Shown: piece by piece, positions 1 to 11,730 of the stretch
Position numbering within the stretch: the first letter of the stretch is position 1
How the letters are laid out: every line of letters starts with the position of its first letter
From: Lunularia cruciata
Taxonomy: Eukaryota > Streptophyta > Marchantiopsida > Lunulariales > Lunulariaceae
Assembly (NCBI GenBank): GCA_948567375.1
Contig: OX419761.1
Location: 13,270,501-13,334,500 of the forward strand
Length of the DNA stretch: 64,000 nucleotides
Direction of reading: 5' to 3'
Program-made: the position numbers and the translations under genes
Notes under the pieces: model-generated
Database searches by the model: none
What the model saw: the letters and a program-made list of their open reading frames with translations, nothing else
Told to the model about the DNA's origin: nothing

Positions 1-832
1 TACTTTATGAAACTACATGTTCCTGATACTACATGTCATGTTATATCCTCCTTATAAATATTATATGCTCCACCAAGAGAGGTAGTATCATTAGAGGCCA
101 TGGAGTATTAGTTTGAAGAGCTAATTATCATGTCTTGTTAAAATTCTTCTTTGCATTTTGCACTATCCTATGCACTTAAGAATTTTTCAAGAGTAGGTTA
201 TGAGAATCTTGGAGATTGACACCTGTCAAATAATCCTTTTAGTTGTAGAATTATTTAAAGTGGTTGTTTTGTAGCAAAACATGAGATTATTACATTAATT
301 AGAAGTATTAAGTGCTAATCTACTTCTCACAATGGAGAAGGATACCAAAGACATTAGACCAATTGCTATTGGTGAGATATTATTGCACTTTGTTAGTTGT
401 ATCATTGTTCTTTAGCATTGTTCTTACTTTCATAGTTCATATTAGCTTGGAGTTGTTACACCAAGAGGTTGTGAAGCTATATTTCTTGATATTATAGCAC
501 TCTTAGATATTCATCCGGATTGAGATACCTTGCAAGCGTATGTTGAATATATCTTCAACATCTCATGTGTATCAATCTTTAGAAAGCTTTTGGATGTTAA
601 TGGCTTATTTAAGTCTTTATGATTCCTTCTATAATTCTACTTCTTCTTTTACTAACAACATAGTTTCTTGTAAAATTGAATAATTGTTCTTCAATCAACT
701 ACCGGTATATGACAACCAGATCCTTAAGAGGATTAATTTACATATTTTTGTTTACTAAGTTGACTATGCCAAGTTGTGTACTTCACTCCTTGGTCGACAA
801 TACACACATTGTGGATCTTTTAGACCAATTAG
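1..832. other. AT-rich intergenic stretch, nothing recognised
   Basis: Frames are short and broken on both strands and I see no domain motif, RNA gene or repeat boundary. It may be the decayed neighbour of the LTR-like repeat that follows. Confidence 0.4.
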
Positions 833-1660
833 AGTAATACCAATAGCTAGACATATGATTTAGAGGTGAAATTTGGTTTGGTAACATTTGGAAGGATGTT
901 ATATATGATGAAATGAATAGATCAAATAGAGGTATCACCAAAAGAGTACTTCTACTAATAGTGCAGAAATTTAAACAAACTTTTACCAATAGCTTAGAAC
1001 AAAACCTTAGAACCAATAGCTAGACATACGACCTAGAGGTGAAATTTGGTTTGGTAACATCAAGAAATATTTTATACATGATGGGCTAAATAGATCAGAA
1101 AGATAGATCAAAGAGAGGTATCAACAAAAGGGTAATTCTACTAATAGAGCAGAAACCAAAATATGCATGAAATCTTTAGGCAATTATGAGGGCCTAAATG
1201 AAAGAATTAGGCATAAAAAATATGCAGTTTCTGGCCCTAAGGGAAAAAAGGTTGTCAAATTTGGTTTGGTAACATCAGAAAATATTTTATACATGATGGG
1301 CTAAATAGATCAGAAAGATAGATCAAAGAGAGGTATCAACAAAAGGGTAATTCTACTAATAGAGCAGAAACCAAAATATGCATGAAATCTTTAGGCAATT
1401 TTGAGGGCCTAAACAAAAGAATTAGGCAAAAAAAATATGCAGTTTCTGGCCCTAAGGGAAAAAAGGTTGTCATTCCCTCCCCTGTTGTTTGTCTCATCAA
1501 GAGCTTTCCAATGGTACCTCACTCATATGATTGGGAGATTCCTAAAAGAAGATTCTCTAAGGATTCCCTCCGGTCAACACTAGTTCGACCAATCAGATAG
1601 GACCAGATCTGACATGTCACAAATCCACGTATCCAATCCAAGTGTCATGCTTTCGTTGAG
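833..1660 (+). mobile_element. Degenerate solo LTR-like copy of chromovirus family A
   Basis: From about 833 this stretch tracks the LTRs at 32592-33335, 38105-38845 and 62693-63424: the same opening (taatacca followed by a variable block), the same phrase gaaatttggtttggtaacat, the same 'cctaa...gaattaggc' block and the same 'gattccctccggtcaa' block. Similarity fades after about 1660, so the 3' end is missing or too diverged to place, and I see no target-site duplication. Unlike the other copies it carries an additional 215 bp tandem duplication. No internal coding region is attached, so it is a solo LTR or an LTR fragment. Confidence 0.7.
1042..1471. repeat. Two-copy tandem duplication, 215 bp period, inside an LTR
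   Basis: The block starting at 1042 recurs at 1257 with few substitutions: both run from aaatttggtttggtaacatc through 'atatgcatgaaatctttagg' to 'ggaaaaaaggttgtc'. The junction at 1256/1257 is direct. The other family A LTRs in the window lack this duplication, so it arose in this copy. Confidence 0.8.
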
Positions 1661-1837
1661 TATCTTTGCTTCCTTGTTGGACCAAGGAACTTTTGGGTTT
1701 GTGATAGAGGATTTAGGTTATAGATAAAAATCTCTATCCATTTTCTTGGAGGAGGCATGTCTACTATTTATGCACAAGATGGTGCTTGTAAAGCATTCTT
1801 GGCCACTTTGCTTTCCTTTTGTTTTGTTTATAAGCTA

Positions 1838-1861
1838 ATCTCTATATATATATATATATAT
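1838..1861. repeat. (TA)n microsatellite
   Basis: A short run of alternating TA directly after 'gctaatctcta'. It is low complexity with no assigned function. Confidence 0.7.
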
Positions 1862-4800
1862 TCTTTTCTTTCCAAGTACTATTATAGTAGATAAGAGATG
1901 GTTTGTTCCCTAGGTACAAAACAATCTTCTATTCCTTGTCTACTTGTTTTCCAATCGGACAAGATGTTTACAATTTTCCTTGATGGACCAATAGATTTAG
2001 CAAACTCTATATTCTCTTCTAGTTATTGCTTCAATTCCTTGTGTTATTAGTGCACATATTTGCTTTTGCTTTAGCAAAGCTGCAAACCTTCAGATCCTAG
2101 CTCAACCCTACATTAAGGCATTCCAGCTTGTATCACTTACTTTCTCAAAGGCTTGTCAATCTATTTGCATCTCCAGTACTACACTTGTGAGTACAGTATA
2201 CGTTCCTTGATCCAAATTTGTTTAAAATGTATTTCTGGATAGTGACAAACAAAGGGTTTGCCAGCTTCTCAGTAGCAGCCATCATGATTGAAGTCTAAGC
2301 ACATCGCAAAAATGGGTCCACCGATGTACTGCCCCAAACTCCCACGTGAAAACCGACTCACTTCTTGAGGATGTCACTTCTTCCTCCTCGCGAACCCAGG
2401 TGAGGGCTGCCACATCCCCCTTTCTCCCCTTTTCGATTGTCAAGTAAAGTTTAGTTAGGGGAGGCGCTCCATGCATTTTCTCTAGTCGACGTTGCCTTCC
2501 TCTATAACTTCGCCTGAAGTGAGCCAGAGATTAAGGGTTTAACGACACCCAGGACTTGGCAAGCTAGAGTCATAAGGGTGTTCAAATTTCTCTTAGAGGC
2601 AATCAATATATCGTTGAGAATCCCGAGATGACCAGCCTACTTGGCCGATTTTATAACTTCCAGCGCAAAGCTTCCACCAGCCCGCCTTTTGCAGGCTCCA
2701 GCCTGCTTTCATCATAAGATGATAAGCACGACTTAACACCCAGGCCACTGCTTTTCTACTGCAAAAGGACTCAATGCCGGTGATTTCAGCCAGTTATTAA
2801 GCGTTTTGTTTGAGTACGGTTTATTGCAAACGGAGTGGGTGAGCTCAAGCAAACTGCTTCCGAAACGCAGTTGAGCCTTGATCAGGAAGAGAAGGAGGAA
2901 CATCACCATCTGAAGAAAGTTATGGCCAGAATGGGTGGTCCCGAGATTCTCCTTTGGAAGAGGGAGTCGCTGTTTGGGATTTGGATGCTCACGGTCTCGA
3001 GGACATGCTGAATAGAGAGACCACACTTTGACCACTGTTTTTTCTCTATGTTTAGACGCTTAGTGTCCTCCTGTGGGCTACATGAGCTACATTGTCATTA
3101 AGTCAGTAAATGCAACAAAATGTTGACTAAATTCAAATATGTTTAGAAAGTTGACCAATTGCATACCCCTTGAGTTCAGATACAGTACCCGACTCGTTTC
3201 AAATTCCTTCAGTACGCAAAGATCCTTCGGGTACCGTACTGATCTGCAATGGCATCAGGAACTACAGTCGGAGGTCCAAAGCTGTCCTGATATTTGGCTG
3301 GAAATTCTGGTTGCTACAGTCAGTAGTACAGTGGCTACTTGGTCTCAGTTTCGATAATTAGTGGAGCTAGTCTTTAAAGTTTGGGTGCCGAATAAAGAGC
3401 TGCATAACCCCATGGACATAGTAGTTTGGTTATGTTTAGTGGTTCCGTTAAAATATCTGGACTAACAGATAGGATCTGATGGGTGGACGAGATGACATGT
3501 ATAAGAATGAATTGGTGAGTAAAGATGGACTTGGTGGTGAATGAAACTCTACAGTCATGTTTTCTGGCAATGAATGTACTTCACACGAGTTAAAGAAGAT
3601 TATGAAGTACTGAAACTCGTTGGAAGTCGGGAAAAGGCGATTCCAGTCAAAGATAAAGAACCGCTACAGAAGGAGCAGAGACCGGACAGATCGAAGGACA
3701 GCCACAGAGAGACGGGAGGAGAGAGAAAGAGAGTGGAACTGGCTTTGTCCAGACTCTATAACGAAGGGAAAGGCTGACACTGTCAAGGTCGACTAGGCCT
3801 AAAGAGCTGTGAAGACAATGACGAAGAGAAGGAACAGCGCCTTCTCTTGTGACTAGGACTGCTGTAGGAGTCGTCGAAGTCAGGGTCTCAATGCATGGGC
3901 GAAGACATATTGTTCCTATTGTAAGGGCCAGATGACTATGAATGAGCCAAGAACGAAAGAGGGGATGGCAAGAGGAAATCTTCAGAGCAATCAATCGGAC
4001 AGGTCGAGAGACAGTAGGTGCACAGTCCTGTCCTACCAACAGTCAAGTAGGCCAATCAATGCCTTCTAAGTACAAAACCTGTCTATCAGAGGTCGCTAGG
4101 GCAAAGGCTAGTTTACTGACTGAGCGTATGGGTGGATTGAGTGTGGAGAAACCCGGTAGGTTGGATCCCTCCCCGGTACTTGTGTGATAGATGCTGCAGC
4201 GGATTCACGGGGGTTGTTCGTCAGCTAGTACTCGCCCTCTCTCAACTTTCCTATGAACTTTGGCTTCTCATTTCGTAACTTACTAGCACTTATCTGATAC
4301 CCGCACTCTGATGATCGGGTTGATGTACGGCTTGATGGGGTCTTCCCATCCTTCGTGTTTGCAACGCGGTCGCTTTTTCTCAACCTCTGATGATCTGAGC
4401 AATACGGTTCATGGCCATGAAATAACTTCTGTAGTTGGATCAATCTTTTAGGTGTTAGTCCCTTCTTACATGTTCGGAGATGCTCAAAAGACGATCAAAA
4501 GTACGAGGCTGCTTCACCAAATCCGAATTTAGCCTAGATGGTTGCTTATACGACCTCAACCAAGGTTTTCTTATCTGGTGGCCAGCTCTCTTGTGCGGAT
4601 GCTGATCCACACCAGCAACTGGCACTTCCAACTGTTCATACATCTCGTGTACGTCCCATGGCTGAGTTTGGTCACCAAGTGGCTGGTTAAGCAAAGGAGA
4701 CGTCAGTCAAAATCCCCAGGAGAGTTATCAAGAAACGGAAAGTGACAATTCCCCTAACTGATTTCTCCTAGCTGACCTCAGGATTTGGATCAGCCATTGC

Positions 4801-7800
4801 TTGAAAGAAGATTGTGTACGATGCTCTTCACAACCACGCAGGAGAAGCAACGTTCGTGGCTTGCCAAAGTAGCCTTCCTTTGAGTACGAGTCTACCGCAC
4901 AACCCTGTACGGGATTTGAGCTCTTGACCGTAGTCACAGATAATTGCCTGAGCTCAGCTTCTTCCTAGCTCCAGGTTACTCCTTCTCCTAGACACAGAAA
5001 CGAATGAGCTCGCTAGAATGGGATCATGAAACCCAGAAGTTTCATGATTAGCGCGGATTGACCTAAATTAAACCAAATGGATGGCTTGACTGACATCTTC
5101 TGGAAGATTTGCACATATTCCATAAAACTAGGGTCTCCAGATCGTGGTGATGTCAAAGAGGATGGCTGGCTGGATGGAACTGATAATCATCGCCCATTAA
5201 TCAGTGTGAGCCGAAGGATGCATGCTAATACATCACCAACGTGGAAGCTTGGCTGGCCGGCTCATTCTGGTGTAAGTATGCAGAATTCCGTAGGATCTGA
5301 TACTTGCATGCTGATTCAGCAAGGTGTCGGCGAGTTGAAAGCCAGAGAAGCTAGTTAGCTCGACTTAGCAAAACCCGGGAACGACAAAGACACCCTGAGT
5401 CGACACATTAGTCGTTTAAACCCATTGACCTGTATTTGCACGCGGATTCGAGGTTCTAGCAGTAGGAACCGAATTTCGTCCTACCTTGGCCGCAGTTCCA
5501 CGGTCAAAGGTACTCATTGCTAATTTGCATAACCATCATTAGCTCGAGAAGCAGTGACAAACCTCGGTTGTAAAGAGAAGGTCTGGACTGGTAACGAAAT
5601 CGTTAGCCAAAGTAGGTTGGTGATTAATAAATTTGTCATCAAGTTACGTATCAGCTTTCTCTTCGTGGCCACTTTCCATGCTTTACAAGCATTTTAGCTT
5701 TAAGAATTTTAGAGGAATTCACCTTTTAACTTCCCAGAGAAATTAGTGGAATTGCTCCTAAGTGAAGGAGCGGAACTTCTGGTGGACTTGTCATCCGCAC
5801 TCGTGGAACAACCTGCTAATGCAAACGAAGATTTGGAGGCAATGATGTAGATTTTGTGTCTGACGGATGGATGGGTATGGAAGTTGCAGTGCAGTAAATC
5901 GAAGCATAATATAACCTGCATTATAATTCCATTGCTTTTAGTGTTCTTTGAGTTCTGTGCCATCTTCATCTTATTTATGGTTGGTTGGCAGCAGATTCAT
6001 CGACCATCTATTCTGTACCATGGACAGCCCCCTTAATGATGAAAAGTCGATTTTAGCGAACTCGGTGATGCCATACCTTCCAAAGACTGAGCTCAGTTCT
6101 TCCATCACCCTACCGCCCGAAGAGAGACAACGGGCCAGAATAAGGATTTCTTGAACGGAACAAGGCGCCCCAGACAAATCTGTAATTTTAACCAAGCAGC
6201 TCCTGCTGCACCCGTCCTCAGCTCCACGGTCACGTCCTTGGGCCGTAATTGGTAAATGACTTACTCCAACGACATGCCTGTGAAATGCCTCTGGAACTGT
6301 AAGCTGGCTGCTTTTCATACTGTACCCGTCCTGCAGAGTGGCAAAAGGTGAAGGACCTTTATAGGCTGACTCCTGGACTTCTTGGAGCTTCACGGGTCCA
6401 TGGCTGTCCTTACTTATCATCTTAATGCATTGAAGTCTTCGCCACAGCAGCAGCGCAGAAGAAATCAACGTTTCTTCACTTTCTTTGTGGGCCCAGGATT
6501 TTGCTGCTCAGAGTAACATTTTAGTGCTTTACCAAACCGTGAAGGTGCTCTACTTGCAAAGCAGTTGGTGAGTGTTTCTCTCTCCTTTCGGTGGCGGATC
6601 TGGGTGGGGATCTTCCAGAGAAGAAGCAGACGCAAGGAGTAACAAATCGTGCACGTAATGAAATATGTTGCGAGATAGGGGTGAGAGATTCGGGCATGCC
6701 ATAAACTCAGGGAAACGGATATGAGGGAAATTGGGGAAGGATTGTCAGGGTCCAGAAAGAAAGATTGACGTACTCAAGTGTACAATAGGAACAGCTCTAT
6801 CGCAACGGATAGCAGATGAGAGAATTGAATATTTCAAAATGACCAATAGCGTCGTGAAATTTAACTTTCGGTGACTTTTACAACGCCGCCTTTGTGGTCT
6901 TATCTGCGAAGAATAAATTCTTACATGATGTGAAATTTCTCTGTTTCATTCATCTGATAAGTATAGAGATACGCAATTCAATTAAGAAGAATAAATTCAT
7001 GCAGACGTATTCAGGAGCAGTGCATGTAGACGCATGGTTGCCCATATTGGACATTCAATTTTGCAGACATATGTAATATTAAGTAGGAGCACATCTCAAT
7101 TTACAATAGGCTCGAAAGGCATCTGATGAGATCTTTTCAATGAATGGATGACTTGACAAACTTGAACTGAAATGGATATATTACTTTATCGCTACAAGCA
7201 CCGAGCGCATCAATTTAGAGTTATTGTTGTTTCTGGTCCATCATTTAGAATGACACCTCTCATAGGTCAGTTATGGGAAACAGTAGCAAGTCATCCATAT
7301 AGGCCATGGCTGCACGTAGTTGCTTTCTGGCCTCGGAAAGGAAACTCCATGTAATTTGCTTTGAGATTCCAATATAGTATGATGGTTCAAACTATAGATT
7401 ACGAATCAATATTAATATTTAGCAAGTCAGATGTGGTTTAAGTTTGAGGGTCTAGCATTTGAAGTATCCCATAGCCCAGTGTCCAATATTCGCAAAACAT
7501 CTTTCTCTTTTTGGAGAAATAGGAGAATTCAATCTCTTTCTCTTTCCTCATAAATGACGTGAAAGTCCAGTGAACCTATGCAATGGAAAGAACACATTCC
7601 TTTCTAAGTTTCTTAAAATCACGAGAAGTGCTCGGCTGCTTGCGAATAACCATTCAATCACGGTATGAATGTTAGTTACGTACGTACTGGTACCAGTATC
7701 GTGCGCGACTTAGCAAGGCGGTACTGCCGGTTTGTAGCGTGAGCAACTGTTGTTCTGTTACTCCATCACGCAGGCTACGGTACTAGTTGTAGAAACGATT

Positions 7801-9300
7801 TCGATTTTCTTTTGTGACTACGGTACAGCAGTGTGATACGTATATTATCAATGGTTCAATTTTTGGACCTCAGATATCGTTGTGTAACCACATTGTTCAA
7901 AGACCATGTCAATAAAGATGGCCATTAATCATCGTTTTGTATCGACCATCCGAATCATAATCATCGTTTCAGCTGTTATACAAAACATAAATTGATACGA
8001 TGTGATAGGACATTTAGGGTGTGGAAATGGGCAATTTCCAAGTGATGTTTGTTCCTAAAGATATGGAGACGATTTGCATCAGTATTTCACACAACAACTA
8101 GAGACTGTTGTTCTTTCAAGTTCTACCCCCGATCTCAAATGGGAGTAATCCACTCCGGAGAAGTATCCTACCACACATCAATCTGGTCTCTACTGACACT
8201 TCTGGTCATTTTCACTCTTGCCGTTTCTGTTTACTGTCGAAGTCACCAATTTCTTACCTACATACAGTCCTGTATCACGCGTAACGGTTCCTTTAGAGGA
8301 TCATACCATGACCTTGGACCTTGTTTACTGACCTGTGCTTTTCTTCCTTGTGTACCTGTATTCAGTTTAAGATACTTTCGCAACATGTACAATCTTACGG
8401 TACCCACTCTATGTTCACATTTCGTACAGTAGGTTTCATCCTTTTCTTTCTTGGGCCCGGCTGCTTCCCGTCTGTGTACTCCAGATAAAGCTCAAGCGCA
8501 GTAAATGGCGACTTCCTGTCGTTTCTCGCAAGGAAAAATCGCAAACTATTTATAATAGGAAATGGAAATCTTCAGGTGAGAAATGATTTTACATTTTGTC
8601 CGTGTGTAGCTACAAACCAGTAGCTTGGTCCGAGCAGTGGCTAAAGACTAAAAGGTTTGATGTTGCCCAAGCCATGGCGAGTCTAGCATGATACTGTTCA
8701 AGTACGTATGTAGCCCAGTTCAGTGTGCTGCTGAAGAAGAAGCGTCGGCAGCGAGCGGCCCAGAGCATAATATGCAAATGGTCGGCAATGTCATCCCAGA
8801 GCGGGGATCATTCCTCTGTCACTATCAATTCGTTGGGTAGAGTTTACTCCTGTATATTCAGTATGGATCAGAGAATCGTCCCCTCCGCCGTGTACTGATC
8901 ACAATCGACTGTACCCTGCCTTGCTTTGGTCGGTTTGTTCTAGAGTTCCCTAAACATTTTCCGTAGGTAAGTGCAGAGATAGCCTCCGTAACTAATCTTC
9001 CATCAATTGCACACACGAAGAAACACGACTTCACGAATGTTCCCATTTAATGCACCACGTCCCTTCCCTTTCCATGTGACGAGAATTTTACATCCCCTTT
9101 AAGCTGAGCTCAATATCAAGCTTCGCGTGTTGACTGCCTTTGACCAAGTTTGAGCGGTTTCAACGAGAGTAATTTAAGGCTATGGTCAAGTTCAAGGATG
9201 TTCGATTTTCAAATGGGGTGCAGCATGAACATGAACATGCAGTTGGGGTAGAAATATGAATCAGTCCTTGACAGTACAGCCGTCAGGAGCCCGCAGTCCT
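1862..9300. other. Intergenic region without a supportable gene
   Basis: About 7.4 kb in which no open frame shows a domain or motif I recognise. The longest frame, 165 codons on the minus strand (6468-5971), has no signal peptide, repeat or family motif and no flanking exon that joins sensibly. The stretch 3100-5700 reads like old mobile-element DNA and contains one copy of a dispersed hairpin motif near 4325. A gene made only of very small exons or an untranslated RNA could be missed here. Confidence 0.4.
4325..4385 (+). repeat. Dispersed hairpin-repeat, partial copy 1
   Basis: This copy contains gatggggtcttcccatc, which folds as a 6 bp stem around a 5 base loop, preceded by gtacggctt and followed by 'cttcgtgtttgcaacgcggtcgc'-type sequence. 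The same block recurs near 23346 and 57896 and in a changed form near 30593. The upstream half seen at 23280 is absent here. Confidence 0.65.
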
Positions 9301-11730
9301 GGTTGACATGTACGAGGAGTCACGAGGGGGGAGGGGGAGAAGGTGGGTGGTGAATATATTGACAACTTGGGTAAGCAGCAGTAAATCTGCAAGCGGAATT
9401 GGGTGGAGCGCAAGGGAGGGACGGACAGCGCCAGATCAGAGGAGTGACGGGGAGATGAAAGGTGAGAGACATAGTGATGAAGGGAAGAAGGAGACCCGGG
9501 AAGATGATGAGAAGTGATTAAGCTGTGCTGATAATGATGGTGGCAAATGGCGGAAGGACAAGAAATATAGTTCGCCCTGGAAATTGGTGAAGAAATGAGG
9601 GAGAGTGTGATTATTGAAAGAGACTACAAACCAACCGTCCTCCCATATGCAGGAGGAGGATGTGATGGTTCTATACAGACACTACTTAAGCACGTGCTTG
9701 CTCCATTTGGCATGACATCCAGAGAGTAGTCCACGGATTTTGTTGTTGTGGTTGATGCTGTTGCTCTTGACTGAGACCCTCTCTCTCTCCAATAGTTGTA
9801 CACATACCGCTCCAAGAAGGGGGAGGATGGTGAAAGGGTCCCCTCTGTTCCTGACTGACTGATAGCTGCTGCTGCTGACTGGCCCTACTACCGCCCACCA
9901 CCTTACCTGTCTCTAGCAGTCGCTGTTGCTGCTGTTGCTTGCAGACAAACAACTACTAGCAGCGGATGACGTGGGATGGGGCCAGATTGGGTGAAGTGAG
10001 ACTGGTAGGAAATTGGATACGGCGAAGAAGGGAAATCTCAACTCCCGGGGTCTCGGCTTCAGGATAGTCTAAATATATGGGGGAGGGGATGAACGAAAAG
10101 AAGAGAGAATGCTAGCAAAGGGAGAGAAGGGCGTGGGAAATGTGGCCTAAGGTCCACACCGGTCTTCAGCCTTGGACGACGACTTGGAATGTTGTCGACC
10201 AATCCTGTTCACTTGATCCCCGCTCTTGCATTCGTTTCTTGTCTGGTTGGATGCTGTTTAATGCTTCCGTCCGAGCTTAGTTGCAACAAGAGAGATCGAC
10301 AGCAGCAATCAATGCCCAAAGTTTAGATCATAACACTACCGAAGAGGTTTGCAGTTACCGGCAATACTTTCCTTTCCTCTCCTCTCCTCTCCTCTCCTTT
10401 CCTTCCTTCCTCCTACTTCTACTGGCTGGCTACTCCAGCATCTGCATGCGTGCTACTCTTGTCCCTTTCCGTCCAGTACTGTAAGCGTATGATTGCACCT
10501 ACCATCCACGCTGTAGCAGCTCTAGGTTGGCGCTACTACTACTCGTCCTCGTCGTCCAGTCTACCTCCATCCCCATCTTGCTGTTATTGTTCTGTGTTCT
10601 TCAGAGCACACTCGTCTGGCGATAAATAGATGCTTGTCGGTACAAGACGAAGGAGAAGAACAAGGGGAAGTCTTGAACAGTAGCAATTTCAGATTTGAAA
10701 CGCAGTGGAGGATATTCAAAGTGGAAAGGAAGGAAAGAACATTTATAAATTACGAGAGAGGGAAGTTGAGTATCTCCCTGTCTGTGCACCAACGGGTTAT
10801 TTCTGAGAGCTGCTTTCATCATGGAGGCATATGGTGTGTTATAGTAGAGCAGGAGGGGGAGGTGAAGTGATGTGAAGTCTCTTTTGTGCGTGGGACCCAG
10901 AAGGGAAAGGGACCACGGACTAATGAACGCCTTAGAAGGAGGCAGCAGAGGCAGTAGGAGGAGGAAGAGCAGTAGTGGTGGCGCACAGTGGCAGCAGAGG
11001 AAGACATGAAGCGGAAGAGAAGAGCACCGGTGTGCCGGACGGGGTTTCTTCTCCTCCCTCCTCTTCAGATGTGGTGCTCTTGTCCAGATCTTCCTCGAGC
11101 TTCTCTTCGCGTACTGCCCTCTGCTAGTGCTGCTGCTGCTGCTGCTTCGGGCCCAGCAGCAACAACAACAGCAGCCGCCATTACTACCCTCTTCTTCCCT
11201 TTCCCACTTCTTCATTCTTCCTTTCCACATCCCACCAGTAGCAGCACTCCATAACTTCTTTGGTGTAAATCAAATTCTTCCTGCAACCAAATGGCAAGGC
11301 ATGTAGATTTCTATCACATTTTTTCCACCTTCAACAACACAGTGCAAATTTCTTCCTTGTATGTCTTTAAGCTGAGACAAACTCAGAGCTCCGGTGCCAT
11401 CAATTGCAACAGAAGGGAAATGGCTGTGCCTCTAGTGGAAGTACATAAAAGTTCCCAAGGTGACAATGTATAGATCCAGGATTGCATTCTACCAGGCTAA
11501 AATGTGGTTGGTGATCATTGCCCAGATCACTCTCGTGGCCGGGATGGAAGCCTTCATAAAGCCTGAAGTTAGACATTGTGGGTAACGACCGACTGTACAA
11601 CGCTGGTGGGATTTTAGCAGAGACACCAGGTGGAAACAGAATTCATGGAGCTTGTAGTAGTCTTGAGTACTTTGACCATTGGCTGAAGGGGTACACCGGA
11701 GTTCACTAAGAGAAGGTCTAGTGGGTGACG
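9300..11730 (+). promoter_or_regulatory. Probable promoter and 5' leader of the LRR receptor kinase
   Basis: This segment upstream of the kinase start is compositionally unlike the rest of the window. It has GA-rich blocks, a CT-rich run (about 10376-10412), CAG/CTG triplet tracts near 9868-9945 and 11130-11160, and GGA/GCA purine tracts around 10930-11000. Such tracts are common in plant core promoters and leaders. I could not place a TATA box or a transcription start. Open frames here, including one of 209 codons on the minus strand, are low-complexity products of the repeats and are not called as genes. Confidence 0.4.

Noticed and set aside
5971-6468. 165-codon minus-strand frame
   Set aside because: No signal peptide, motif or neighbouring exon; length alone is not enough to call a gene.
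8049-8432. 127-codon plus-strand frame with a hydrophobic centre
   Set aside because: Composition fits chance translation of T-rich DNA; no cleavable signal, motif or context.
10601-11230. 209-codon minus-strand frame with Cys, Ser and Leu runs
   Set aside because: Produced by triplet and purine repeats in the receptor-kinase upstream region; no domain, low complexity only.
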